DNA of 64,000 nt from Acetobacteraceae bacterium ESL0709. GTDB lineage: Bacteria; Pseudomonadota; Alphaproteobacteria; Acetobacterales; Acetobacteraceae. Below are positions 36,759 to 46,106 of the stretch, one piece after another. The translations under genes were made by a program, and so were the position numbers. The stretch covers positions 62,001 through 126,000 of the forward strand of contig JAQTIA010000003.1 in NCBI GenBank assembly GCA_029433415.1. Direction: 5' to 3'. Under the pieces are notes generated by a model, which was not told the DNA's origin, searched no databases, and saw only the letters and a program-made list of their open reading frames with translations. How positions within the stretch are numbered: the first letter of the stretch is position 1; each line of letters begins with the position of its first letter.

Positions 36759-38654
36759 TCAGGAATCGCTTTTTTCCAGCTCGTCCTGTGCCTCAAACCA
36801 GGCCAGCTCGATTTGTTCAAGAGTCTGGTCAATTCTGGAAAGTTCGCTGTTCAGGCTTGCTATATCTTCAGCTTTACCAGAAACATAAAGTGTAGGGGAG
36901 GCGAGTTTCTCTTCAAGGCCCTTTTTTATTTCAGATAATTTTGCCATTTGAGCTTCGAGATCGCGTATCTTGCGTCTCAAGGGGGCGAGTTGTCGGGTGC
37001 GTTCTTTCTGCTCTGCTCGTTTTAGCGCCGTTTCTGAAGTTTTTTTCTCGTCTTTCTGTCCTGCTCCTGTGCTTGAGGCAGCCCGTTTCATGCGTGCTTC
37101 GAGCCATTCCTTATAATCCCCCATATCACCTTTGAAGGGCGTAATCGTGCCATTCTCGGCGATCCACAAATCATCAGCAACGGAATCGACAAGGTAGCTG
37201 TCATGGCTGATCAGAATAACGGCGCCCTCAAAGGCGCATAAAGCGCGAATTAGGGCATCTCGCGCGTCCAGATCCAGATGGTTGGTGGGCTCGTCCAGCA
37301 AGAGAAGGTGGGGTGCGTGCCGTGTGGCCAGAGCCAGAAGAAGGCGTGCCTTTTCACCACCAGAGAGATTCCGGACTGGTGTTTCGGCTCTTTCGGCATC
37401 CAGCCCAAAGCGCGCAAGTTGGGCACGTACGACAGTTGGTGTGGCTTTTGGCAGGGCGCGGGACATATGGTCGATTGGACTGTCCTGCGCAATGAGTTCT
37501 TCACTCTGATGCTGGGCAAAATACCCTACATTCAGACGAGGATTTACTGAAAGCTCTCCTTCAAGAGGGAAAAGCCTTCCTGCCAGAAGCTTGGCAAAAG
37601 TCGATTTTCCGTGACCATTCTGTCCCAGAAGAGCAATGCGATCCTGCATATCAAGACGCAGAGTGAGATGACGCAGTACGGCTTTTCCATCATATCCTGT
37701 GGCTACATTTTCAAGCCGTATCATCGGCGGGGGAAGGGGCTCAGGTTCTGGAAAGGAAAAGACGGTCGGTGTCGCTTCAATGACGGAATCAATCTGTGGC
37801 AATTTTGCAAGCGCCTTGAGGCGTGCCTGTGCCTGTCGTGCCTTGGTAGCCTTGGCCCGGAAGCGGGCAACAAAAGATTCCATTTTGGCGCGTTGCTGGG
37901 ATAGCTTCTCGGCGGCGCGGTTCTGTTGCAGGGCTTGTTCAGTCTTGATCTGGACAAAGCGGTCATAGCCGCCTGGAGTGAGGGAAATCTTGCCTTGATC
38001 AAGGTGGGCAATGGCATTGACGGTGTTATCAAGCAATGAACGGTCATGGCTGACCATCAGGACAGCGCCGGAATATTTGGTCAGCCAGTTTTCCAGCCAG
38101 AGCGTGGCCTCAATATCAAGATGGTTCGTCGGTTCGTCAAGAAGAAGCAGGTCAGGAGCCAGGAAGAGCGCGCTGGCAAGGGCAACGCGCATACGCCATC
38201 CTCCGGAAAAATCAGAGACAGGACGTTGCTGGGCCTCATGATCGAACCCCAGTCCGGCAAGGATAATACTGGCTCGTGCGGGAGCTGTATGGGCGTCTAT
38301 GGCAATCAGTCTTTCATGAATTTCAGCCAGACGGAGGGGATCGGTCACCATTTCGGCCTGATGAAGCAGCGAGGTCCGTTCTTCGTGGCTGGCCAGAACC
38401 GTTTCAAGCAATGATTGCGGGCCTGAGGGCGTTTCCTGTTTGACACGTCCGATGGTGGCACGGCTGGAGAGGGTAATGGTCCCGCCATCAGGGACGATAT
38501 CGCCGGCAATAGCGGCCAGAAGAGTTGATTTCCCGACGCCATTGCGCCCTACCAGCCCTATTCTGCGTCCGGGATCAATAGTGAGGGAGGCACCCTCAAG
38601 TAAAGGGCGTCCTGCAATGCGGAGTGTCAGGTTATTGATGACAAGAAGGCTCAA
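36759..38654 (-). CDS. ABC-F family ATPase (Uup/EttA-like)
   Basis: 631 residues with two ABC cassettes and no membrane part, the ABC-F layout of ribosome-associated factors. First cassette: GRNGVGKST, DFSGGWRMR, LLLLDEPTNHLD. Second cassette: GQNGHGKST, NLSGGEKAR, LLLLDEPTNHLD. A linker (about 240-310) and a C-terminal coiled coil from about residue 540 (KRAEQKERTRQLAPLRRKIRDLEAQMAKL) resemble Uup/YheS. Such proteins rescue or regulate stalled ribosomes. It is divergent from ndk. Confidence 0.93.
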   Translation of the reverse strand: MSLLVINNLTLRIAGRPLLEGASLTIDPGRRIGLVGRNGVGKSTLLAAIAGDIVPDGGTITLSSRATIGRVKQETPSGPQSLLETVLASHEERTSLLHQAEMVTDPLRLAEIHERLIAIDAHTAPARASIILAGLGFDHEAQQRPVSDFSGGWRMRVALASALFLAPDLLLLDEPTNHLDIEATLWLENWLTKYSGAVLMVSHDRSLLDNTVNAIAHLDQGKISLTPGGYDRFVQIKTEQALQQNRAAEKLSQQRAKMESFVARFRAKATKARQAQARLKALAKLPQIDSVIEATPTVFSFPEPEPLPPPMIRLENVATGYDGKAVLRHLTLRLDMQDRIALLGQNGHGKSTFAKLLAGRLFPLEGELSVNPRLNVGYFAQHQSEELIAQDSPIDHMSRALPKATPTVVRAQLARFGLDAERAETPVRNLSGGEKARLLLALATRHAPHLLLLDEPTNHLDLDARDALIRALCAFEGAVILISHDSYLVDSVADDLWIAENGTITPFKGDMGDYKEWLEARMKRAASSTGAGQKDEKKTSETALKRAEQKERTRQLAPLRRKIRDLEAQMAKLSEIKKGLEEKLASPTLYVSGKAEDIASLNSELSRIDQTLEQIELAWFEAQDELEKSDS

Positions 38655-38783
38655 AAAATATCCCCAAAGCGTATCGTCACGATTTTAGTTGTTAAAAAAG
38701 CGGTCTGCACCCTATCAGACTCCGTATTTTTCCTCTAGTGAATCCCGACAGACTTGGCTTTTGTATGAAGAGAGGATTTGCCA

Positions 38784-39206
38784 ATGGCTTTAGAACGTAC
38801 ATTCTCCATTATTAAACCCGATGCAACCGAACGTAACCTGACTGGCAAGATCAATGCCGTGTTTGAAGATGCCGGTCTGCGTATTGTTGCCCAGAAGCGT
38901 ATTCAGCTCACGCAGAAAGAAGCTGAAGCGTTTTATGGTGTGCATAAAGAGCGCCCCTTTTTCGGCGAGCTGGTTTCTTTTATGATTTCTGGCCCTGTTG
39001 TTGTGCAGGTTCTTGAAGGCGAGAATGCTGTCGCCCTTCATCGCGATGTTATGGGCGCGACCAATCCTGCTGAAGCGGCTGAGGGTACGGTCCGCAAACT
39101 CTTTGCCAAAAGCATTGGCGAGAATTCTGTCCACGGCTCAGACAGCCTTGAGAACGCAGAAAAAGAAATCAAGTTCTTCTTCGCCGAGAAAGACATTCTT
39201 CCTTGA
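38784..39206 (+). CDS. ndk: Nucleoside diphosphate kinase
   Basis: 140-residue enzyme that equilibrates nucleoside di- and triphosphates. It begins [17 protein letters not shown], with the phosphohistidine in SVHGSDS near residue 117 and the [19 protein letters not shown] segment. The true ATG is 38784 (AGAGGA upstream), two codons after an in-frame TTG. Length is exactly the family norm. It converges with purN across a hairpin. Confidence 0.98.
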   Translation: MALERTFSIIKPDATERNLTGKINAVFEDAGLRIVAQKRIQLTQKEAEAFYGVHKERPFFGELVSFMISGPVVVQVLEGENAVALHRDVMGATNPAEAAEGTVRKLFAKSIGENSVHGSDSLENAEKEIKFFFAEKDILP

Positions 39207-39214
39207 TACGTTAA

Positions 39215-39256
39215 GGAATATCCCCGGAGAAATGGAAAAAATTTCTCCGGGATTCC
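39215..39256. terminator. Hairpin between ndk and purN
   Basis: CCCGGAGAAAT (39223-39233) pairs perfectly with ATTTCTCCGGG (39241-39251), extended outward by GGAAT/ATTCC. It lies between two converging genes and could end both transcripts, though no long T run follows directly on either strand. Confidence 0.5.
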
Positions 39257-39261
39257 TGGTA

Positions 39262-39864
39262 TCAAAGTGATTCTTTTTTCTTTTCTATAAATTGGGCCAG
39301 CACTTCTGGATAAAGACGGTGTTCCTGCTCAAGGACGCGGTGAGCCAGTCTGTCAGCATTATCATCAGTCCTTACAGGTACACGAGCCTGAGCCAGGATG
39401 GGGCCTTCATCCACGCCATCTGTGACCAGATGAATCGTGCAGCCATGCTCCTTAACGCCAGCCTGCAAGGCGGCTTCATGCGTATGCAGCCCGGGAAAAG
39501 CGGGTAGCAGGCTCGGGTGGATATTGAGCATGCGGCCAGACCATTGCCTGACCAGATAAGGGGTCAGGACTCTCATATAACCTGCCAGACAGATTAGTGT
39601 GGCGCCAGATTCCCTGATGCAGTGATCTATTGCTTTTTCGTGTGACTCACGGTCGCGTCCGTAAAGCTTGTGATCAATTACTTCTGTGGGGACGCCGTAT
39701 TGACGGGCGATTTCAAGACCGGGCGCCTCCGGGCGATTGCTTAAAACCAAGACCACACGGGCCGGATAATCCGGCTTGGCGCAGGCTTCAAGCAAAGCCG
39801 TCATATTACTGCCACGTCCGCTGATGAGGATGGCGATGGGTGTTTTTTCTGCCTGCTTTGTCAT
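39262..39864 (-). CDS. purN: Phosphoribosylglycinamide formyltransferase
   Basis: PurN transfers formyl from 10-formyltetrahydrofolate to GAR in purine synthesis. The 200-residue protein has IAILISGRGSNMTALLEA, LAGYMRVL, the catalytic NIHPSLLPAFPGLHTH segment and HLVTDGVDEGPI. The ATG at 39864 is nine bases after an in-frame TTG next to the purM stop. It lies directly downstream of purM, as in many bacteria. Confidence 0.97.
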   Translation of the reverse strand: MTKQAEKTPIAILISGRGSNMTALLEACAKPDYPARVVLVLSNRPEAPGLEIARQYGVPTEVIDHKLYGRDRESHEKAIDHCIRESGATLICLAGYMRVLTPYLVRQWSGRMLNIHPSLLPAFPGLHTHEAALQAGVKEHGCTIHLVTDGVDEGPILAQARVPVRTDDNADRLAHRVLEQEHRLYPEVLAQFIEKKKESL

Positions 39865-39873
39865 GACGATCAA

Positions 39874-40935
39874 TCAGGCAAAAGAAACAGGATTGTCAAA
39901 ATGGACGCCAGAGACAGTAGATGTGATTTTGCCCATCACGAAGGCTTTCTCGTCCAGTAACTCAAGCTCAGCCATCACTGCCTCAGGTTGAGACGTTACC
40001 AGCACCATTCCAACGCCACAATTAAAGACTTTCAGCATTTCGTCCTGTGTGACAGGCCCTTCCTTGGCAAGCCAGCGGAAGACATCAGGAGCGGACCAGC
40101 TTGCACCGTCAATGACAGCGCCAAGTCCATCTGGCAGAATGCGTGGCAAATTGCCCGGTAGCCCGCCACCAGTGATATGACTGCATCCCTCAATAAGGTT
40201 TTTCTCATGGAGATGAAGAACCGTTTTGACGTAAAGCCGCGTTGGTTCCAGAAAAGCCTGTGCAAGTGTTTTTGCAGGAGCGAAAGGAGCGGGGTCACTC
40301 CATTTCAGGCCTGTTTTTTCGACAATGCGGCGTACCAGAGAAAATCCATTGGAATGCACGCCCGAAGAAGGCAGGCCGATCAGAGTATCACCATCGGAAA
40401 TGGTAGCGGGGAGTAGTCTGTCACGTTCAGCAGCGCCGACGCTGAAGCCGGCCAGGTCATAATGGCCTTTGCCATAGAGACCCGGCATTTCGGCAGTCTC
40501 ACCACCGACCAGGGCGCAGCCACTTTCCTTACAGGCGCGGGCTATGCCCTCAATGATGCGTGTAGCGACTTCGGTGCGAAGCTGGCCAGTCGCCATATAA
40601 TCAAGGAAGAAAAGCGGCTGTGCGCCTTGTACGATCAAGTCATTGACGCACATGGCGACAAGATCAATGCCAATATCGTCATGCTCGCCGCTTTCTACAG
40701 CCAGAAGCAGTTTCGTGCCCACTCCGTCCGTGCAGCTGACGAGCACGGGGTCCTTGAAACCGGCTGCCTTTGGGTCAAACAGGGCACCAAATCCTCCAAG
40801 CCCGCCTATGACGCCGGGGCGCGATGTCGCCTTGGCTGCCGGTTTGATGGCTTCGACGAGGGCATCTCCTGCCGCAATATCCACCCCAGCATCAGCATAG
40901 CGTGCGGCGTTGGAAGGTCCAGAACTCGAAGTCAT
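39874..40935 (-). CDS. purM: Phosphoribosylformylglycinamidine cyclo-ligase
   Basis: AIR synthetase, step five of purine synthesis, closing the imidazole ring with ATP. The 353-residue protein has the Ala/Gly-rich N-terminus YADAGVDIAAGD, LVSCTDGVGTKLLLA, VGGETAEMPG, and HITGGGLPGNLPRILP. Length is normal. It precedes purN and diverges from hda, an order often seen in alphaproteobacteria. Confidence 0.98.
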   Translation of the reverse strand: MTSSSGPSNAARYADAGVDIAAGDALVEAIKPAAKATSRPGVIGGLGGFGALFDPKAAGFKDPVLVSCTDGVGTKLLLAVESGEHDDIGIDLVAMCVNDLIVQGAQPLFFLDYMATGQLRTEVATRIIEGIARACKESGCALVGGETAEMPGLYGKGHYDLAGFSVGAAERDRLLPATISDGDTLIGLPSSGVHSNGFSLVRRIVEKTGLKWSDPAPFAPAKTLAQAFLEPTRLYVKTVLHLHEKNLIEGCSHITGGGLPGNLPRILPDGLGAVIDGASWSAPDVFRWLAKEGPVTQDEMLKVFNCGVGMVLVTSQPEAVMAELELLDEKAFVMGKITSTVSGVHFDNPVSFA

Positions 40936-41058
40936 AAAAAAACTAGCCTTTATTGCGGGTTGATGCTCTTTTCATTCTAAAGCATCATCACAAAAGACGA
41001 AATAGCTAGATGTGTCTGGCAGGATATGAAACAATCCGTATCCGTGACGGTGGGAGTG

Positions 41059-41781
41059 ATGATGCGCCAGAAACAGACACAGATGACGCTGGATTTGCAG
41101 CCTGGGAACCGCTCTTTTGGTGGAGGCTTTATTGCGGGTGCCTCCAACGCTTCGGCCAGGGCATGGCTTGTCCGCGAGAATTGGCCGGAAAACCGTCTCT
41201 GGGTGTGGGGGGCGTCAGGTACGGGAAAAACGCATTTACTGCGATTCTGGGCAGGACAAAATCATATTCATATTTATGAGGCCTCTGCCCTTTCGGAAGA
41301 AAATCTGGCCTCTCTTCTGGGGGAGGGGGATGGAAGACAGCCTGTCAGGGCCATTGCCATTGACCATATTGAGGGACATATCAATGAGGTAGCCTTGCTG
41401 CATCTGCTTAACAGGGCGTCTTCTCATGGTATAAAGGTTGTCATGGCTGCGCGGCAGCCGCCTTCATGGAAAGATTTTACCGTGCCAGACCTTGCCAGCC
41501 GTCTGAAGGCAACCTGCACGACGTTTATTGAGGAACCGGAGGACAGGCTGCGGGCGACCCTTCTCCTGTCACTATTGGCGGAGCGTCAGCTGGTTGTTCC
41601 CCAACAGGTGACAGACTGGCTATGGCGTCATCTGCCTCGTACAGGGGAGGCCTTGGTCAGGGCAGTTGAGCGCCTTGATAAGGCAGCCCTGGAACGGGGG
41701 TGCTCCATTTCACGGCCCCTGGCGCAGGAAGTGCTGGCGGATATGCTGGAACCCGATATGTATGAGAGTGAGTCTCTATGA
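41059..41781 (+). CDS. hdaA: DnaA-related regulatory protein HdaA
   Basis: 240-residue member of the DnaA/Hda AAA+ group that with the DNA-bound sliding clamp stimulates ATP hydrolysis by DnaA and prevents over-initiation. The N-terminal QMTLDL is a clamp-binding motif of the QLxLxL type. GASGTGKTHLL is Walker A and AIAIDHIE is Walker B (degenerate). The C-terminal VQ..VTDWLWRHLPRTGEALVRAVERLD is the helical lid. I start at 41059 because the motif then lies close to the N-terminus and GGTGGGAG precedes it. It overlaps ppk as ATGA. Confidence 0.85.
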   Translation: MMRQKQTQMTLDLQPGNRSFGGGFIAGASNASARAWLVRENWPENRLWVWGASGTGKTHLLRFWAGQNHIHIYEASALSEENLASLLGEGDGRQPVRAIAIDHIEGHINEVALLHLLNRASSHGIKVVMAARQPPSWKDFTVPDLASRLKATCTTFIEEPEDRLRATLLLSLLAERQLVVPQQVTDWLWRHLPRTGEALVRAVERLDKAALERGCSISRPLAQEVLADMLEPDMYESESL

Positions 41782-43991
41782 GCAGGAAAGATCATTCTGA
41801 CATTATTCCGGTCCCTCATGGCGGTCAGGAAGGCGTGGAAAGTGACCTCTGGAACTCCCCTGAGCGTTTTGTAAACAGGGAGCTCTCATGGCTGGATTTT
41901 AACCAGCGCGTGATTGAGGAGGCGGAAAACAGGCGTAATCCCTTACTGGAACGTGTCAGTTTTTTATCCATCAGTGCTCGCAATCTGGATGAGTTTTATT
42001 CCGTTCGCGTTGCAGGTCTGGTTGGACAGGTGCGCGAAAATATCTCCACATTAAGTCCTGATGGTGCAACGCCGAGGCAACAGCTTGAGGCCGTGCGTAT
42101 CAAGGGGCGAGCTCTTAAACAGCATCAGCAGTATATCTGGCAGAATTTGCGTGAGGAGCTTGCACAATCCGGGATTAGAATCATAGAACCTGGCAAGCTG
42201 GCTGATGAGGACAGAGAGTGGCTGTCGCATTATTTTGATGAACAGATTTACCCGGTTCTGACACCTCTGGCAGTTGATCCGTCCCATCCCTGTCCCTTCA
42301 TTCCCAATATGGGGCTTGCCCTTGTCCTCTGTCTGACTGATCCACTCAATCATAAGCATCTGATGGATGGGATTGTGCTTCTTCCCGGTCAGATCTCGCG
42401 GTTTCTGCGCCTTCCTTCGGGAGGTGGGGAGATCAGATTTGTTTTGCTGGAAGACATCATCACACTTTTCGCTTCCCGGCTTTTTCCTGGTCTGGAAATT
42501 GCTTCCTCGGGCGTATTACGGATTATTCGTGATACGGATGTGGAGTTTGAGGATGAAGCTGAAGACCTCGTCAGCGCCTATGAAACCGCTCTGAAGCAGA
42601 GGCGCAGGGGAGTTGGCATTCATCTGGAGCTTGAGGGCAGCCTGCCTGATACTCTAGGCCGTGAGCTTTATAAGGAGATGGGGGTAGGGCCGAAAGATGT
42701 GATCGTCCTGCCGGAAATGGTTGGCATGGTGGATCTGGCCCAGCTTGTCGTTAAAGACAGGCCTGACCTTGTTTTTCCGCCTTATACGCCGCGTTTTTCC
42801 CAACGTGTCCTGGATTATGATGGGGATTGCTTTGCTGCTATCAGGGCGAATGACCTGATCGTTCATCATCCCTTTGAGAGTTTTGATGTTGTGGTGAAAT
42901 TTCTGCAACAGGCGGCTTTGGATCCACAGGTTCTGGCGATCAAGCAAACGCTTTATCGCACGTCGCGTGATAGTCCCATCGTTCATGCGCTTATTGAAGC
43001 CGCAGAGGCCGGGAAATCTGTGACGGCTGTGGTTGAGTTGCGGGCGAGATTTGACGAGGAGGCCAATATCAGACTAGCCCGCTCTCTTGAAGCAGCAGGA
43101 GTGCAGGTTGTTTTTGGGCTGGCTCATTACAAGACGCATGCAAAGCTCAGTCTTGTTGTGCGCCGCGAGGAACGGCACCTTCGTTCCTATGCACATTTTG
43201 GCACAGGAAATTATCATCCGGTAACGGCGAAAGTCTATACAGATTTGTCCTTTTTTACCTGTAATCCGGCCTTGGTTGAAGATTCAGCTAGACTCTTCAA
43301 CTATGTCACAGGGTGTATTGTACCTGAACATATGGAAGCGGTATCATTCTCTCCCATTACTATCAGGCAAACTCTTGAAGCGCTTATACGTGACGAGATC
43401 AGGCATGTGCAGGAGGGGAAGCCCGGTCATATCTGGTTGAAAATGAACAGTCTGGTTGATCCCAAATTGATAGATCTTCTTTATGAGGCTTCTCAGGCTG
43501 GTGTGAAAATTGTTGCTATTGTGCGTGGAATTTGCTGCTTGCGCCCGGGAGTAAAGAATTTATCCGAAAAGATACAAGTGCGGTCTATCGTGGGACGCTT
43601 TCTGGAACATTCGCGTATTTTTGCTTTTGGCAATGGCCGTCACCTTCCTTCGCGTCAGGCAAAGCTTTTCATTTCTTCGGCTGATTGGATGCAGCGTAAT
43701 ATGGACCGGCGCGTGGAGGTTATGGTGCCTATTACTGATCCACTGGTTCATGCCCAGATATTAGGCCAGATCATGACGGTCTATCTGCGTGATACTCTTC
43801 AGACATGGGAGATGAAGCCGCAAGGAGACTGGCATCGTGCCTCGACAAAGCAGAGAGAGTTCTCTGCCCACGAAAATTTCATGAATAATCCATCCCTCTC
43901 CAGACATGGCGGGGGCTTGAATCGTAACAAGCCTGAACTTTATACAGTTCCCGATCTAGGGTGGGAGGAAAATGGCCATGGAACTTGCTGA
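41778..43991 (+). CDS. ppk: Polyphosphate kinase 1
   Basis: 737-residue PPK1, which builds polyphosphate from ATP at the membrane. N-terminal domain: FVNRELSWLDFNQRVIEEA. The catalytic His lies in LAHYKTHAKLSLV (about residue 450) and the second His in RIFAFGNGR region of the C-terminal phospholipase-D-like domain. IKQTLYRTSRDSPIV is the conserved nucleotide loop. It follows hdaA with a four-base overlap and overlaps ppx by about 20 bases, so the three form one unit. Confidence 0.97.
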   Translation: MSRKDHSDIIPVPHGGQEGVESDLWNSPERFVNRELSWLDFNQRVIEEAENRRNPLLERVSFLSISARNLDEFYSVRVAGLVGQVRENISTLSPDGATPRQQLEAVRIKGRALKQHQQYIWQNLREELAQSGIRIIEPGKLADEDREWLSHYFDEQIYPVLTPLAVDPSHPCPFIPNMGLALVLCLTDPLNHKHLMDGIVLLPGQISRFLRLPSGGGEIRFVLLEDIITLFASRLFPGLEIASSGVLRIIRDTDVEFEDEAEDLVSAYETALKQRRRGVGIHLELEGSLPDTLGRELYKEMGVGPKDVIVLPEMVGMVDLAQLVVKDRPDLVFPPYTPRFSQRVLDYDGDCFAAIRANDLIVHHPFESFDVVVKFLQQAALDPQVLAIKQTLYRTSRDSPIVHALIEAAEAGKSVTAVVELRARFDEEANIRLARSLEAAGVQVVFGLAHYKTHAKLSLVVRREERHLRSYAHFGTGNYHPVTAKVYTDLSFFTCNPALVEDSARLFNYVTGCIVPEHMEAVSFSPITIRQTLEALIRDEIRHVQEGKPGHIWLKMNSLVDPKLIDLLYEASQAGVKIVAIVRGICCLRPGVKNLSEKIQVRSIVGRFLEHSRIFAFGNGRHLPSRQAKLFISSADWMQRNMDRRVEVMVPITDPLVHAQILGQIMTVYLRDTLQTWEMKPQGDWHRASTKQREFSAHENFMNNPSLSRHGGGLNRNKPELYTVPDLGWEENGHGTC

Positions 43992-45474
43992 CCGGCAGCG
44001 TGCGGCGATTGTCGATCTGGGCTCGAATTCGGTAAGGATGGTTGTCTTTGAAGGGACAAGACGCAATCCAGTTGTCAGTTTTAATGAAAAACACACTCTT
44101 CGTCTGGGGAAAGGGCTGGATAAAACCGGGAAGCTGAATGAAGAGGGCGTGACCAAGGCCATGGATGTTCTGGCACGTTTTGCGACTGTTGCCTCAGCAA
44201 TGGGTGCAGATCCTTTTCATATTCTGGCAACGGCTGCTGTGAGAGATGCTTCGAATGGCAAGGAGTTTATAAAGGCTGCACAGAAACTTTTGCCACAAGC
44301 CACTTTCCGTATTCTTAATGGAGAAGAGGAAGCGGATTATGCCGCTACTGGCGTACTATGCGCCTTGCCGGAAGCAGATGGAATCGTGGCTGATATTGGC
44401 GGCGGCTCTCTTGAATTGATTCACATTGCGGGCCGGCAGCGTCATGAGGCGACAACAACGCCATTGGGAGTCATCCGCCTGAGAGAGCGTGCTGATGGAA
44501 ATCTACAGGAAGCCGCCCGGATTGTTTCAGCACAATTGCAGTCTGTAAGCTGGCTTTCGGCCCGACAGGGCAAGACCCTTTACCTCGTGGGTGGGGCGTT
44601 CCGCGCCTTGGCGCGGCTTTATATTGCCAGACAGGACTATCCGCTTAATATTGTCAATCTTCTGCGTCTTTCAGTTCAGCAAGGGCGCGAGTTGTCATGC
44701 TGGCTCATTGAAACTTCTGAGACCGAGCTTAAGGCGGTGGGGAATGTGGGAGCAAAACGTCTTCCTGATGTTCCCTATGCGGCGACAGTCCTGCTGGAAC
44801 TGATTGACTATCTTTCACCATCCCGGATTATTTTCAGCACAGAAGGGCTGCGTGAGGGATGGTATATGCGTCACGTTGCGGCTTCCCTATGGGATTTTGA
44901 TCCCAGGTTGATTTTACTTGAAGAAATGGCAGCACGTTTCAGCCGGCAAGTCATGTCTCCCAATCTTCTTTATGACTGGACGTCGTTTCTTTTCCGGGGA
45001 GAAGAGGGGGTGGGTGAGACAGGTCTTCAGGCGACATGGCGCTATTATGCCTGCCTGATCTCAGATATTGGTGCCTATGCTCATCCGGAATACAGGGTTG
45101 ATGAGGCGTCACGGCTTGTACTTTATAACCAGGGCGTGGGTTTTGATCATGAAACAAGGGCATTTCTCGCTCTTGTTCTGGGCGTACGTTACGGCATGGA
45201 CCGTGATGATCCATTATTGGATATCGCAGGAATTATCCTTACGGAGGAGAGTTTCAGGAGGGCTATTCTGCTTGGGGCCTTGATAAGGCTGGCTTATACA
45301 TTATGTGCGGGGACAGATATTCTGCTCAAATCCTGCCAGCTTTCAGTCAGGGAGGGTGTGCTGACGCTTGATCTGGGTGCAGGATTGTTACGTTCTGCTG
45401 GCAGTGCGGTCGAAACGCGGCTGAAACGTCTTGCCAAAGAACTGGGCATGCCTTTTATCATTCTTGAACAGTAA
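43972..45474 (+). CDS. ppx: Exopolyphosphatase / Ppx-GppA phosphatase family
   Basis: 500-residue protein of the Ppx/GppA group. AIVDLGSNSVRMVVFEG at the N-terminus is the first phosphate-binding loop; ATAAVRDASNG, ILNGEEEADYA and VADIGGGSLEL complete the ASKHA fold. C-terminal HD-like helices follow. It splits polyphosphate processively (Ppx) and may act on pppGpp (GppA). The first ATG at 43972 follows GGAGGAAA closely, the ATG at 43978 would have better spacing. Adjacent to ppk, giving a make-and-degrade pair. Confidence 0.95.
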   Translation: MAMELADRQRAAIVDLGSNSVRMVVFEGTRRNPVVSFNEKHTLRLGKGLDKTGKLNEEGVTKAMDVLARFATVASAMGADPFHILATAAVRDASNGKEFIKAAQKLLPQATFRILNGEEEADYAATGVLCALPEADGIVADIGGGSLELIHIAGRQRHEATTTPLGVIRLRERADGNLQEAARIVSAQLQSVSWLSARQGKTLYLVGGAFRALARLYIARQDYPLNIVNLLRLSVQQGRELSCWLIETSETELKAVGNVGAKRLPDVPYAATVLLELIDYLSPSRIIFSTEGLREGWYMRHVAASLWDFDPRLILLEEMAARFSRQVMSPNLLYDWTSFLFRGEEGVGETGLQATWRYYACLISDIGAYAHPEYRVDEASRLVLYNQGVGFDHETRAFLALVLGVRYGMDRDDPLLDIAGIILTEESFRRAILLGALIRLAYTLCAGTDILLKSCQLSVREGVLTLDLGAGLLRSAGSAVETRLKRLAKELGMPFIILEQ

Positions 45475-46036
45475 ATTTCTTCACGTCCCGATGAAAGAGG
45501 CGGCGATGTGAATTGCGGTCATAAAGATATGGGCAGAACGGTCATATCCGGTTGCGATGCTCGGCCAGAAGCTCACCTATTTCTTCAGGAGGTTCTTTAA
45601 CAAGACTTCGGCGCCCTTGAAGTTACTGCCTGCCCTGCTGTGAGGTGAAGGCGCACAGGTCGTCCCTGTCCCTCACAGACAGCATGAAGCTTTGAGTTCA
45701 GTCCGCCTTTTGTTCGCCCGATGTGACGGGGAAAAGCCCTTTTTAAGCAGGGAAGCTGCTGTGCGATGTGCTTTAAGATGTGTTGCGTTGATCATAAGTC
45801 GTTCAGAAGGCCCCGTCTGTTCCACCAGAGCGGTGAAAATCCTGTCAAAAACCGAGAAGGTTCCAGCGGAAGAAGCGATTATACAGCGTCTTGTGGGGAC
45901 CATATCCCCTGGGAGCATCTTTCCACTGAAGACCATTGCGGAGCACATAAATAATGCCACTTAAAACACGACGATCATCTACACGTGGAACGCCATGAGC
46001 CAACGGTCTTTCAGATAATAGAAATAGTTCATTCAT
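45475..46036 (-). pseudogene. Decayed IS5-family (IS427/IS1031-like) transposase
   Basis: Three separate frames on the minus strand carry transposase pieces. The N-terminus (46036-45845) reads MNELFLLSERPLAHGVPRVD, then DRRVLSGIIYVLRNGLQWKDAPRGYGPH. Next, in another frame, VFDRIFTALVEQTGPSERLMINATHLKAHRTA. After a second shift comes GRTKGGLNSKLHAVCEGQGRPVRLHLTAGQ, and after a large internal deletion the C-terminal IATGYDRSAHIFMTAIHIAA. Catalytic DDE residues in the middle are partly lost. At least two frameshifts and a deletion mean it cannot move. I could not identify terminal inverted repeats, so the edges are uncertain. Confidence 0.8.
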
Positions 46037-46106
46037 ACCGCCTCTCTTTCAGAAACTGTATAAATTACATCTTTAAAGTATTTTTGAAAATTAATAGGAC
46101 CTGAGC

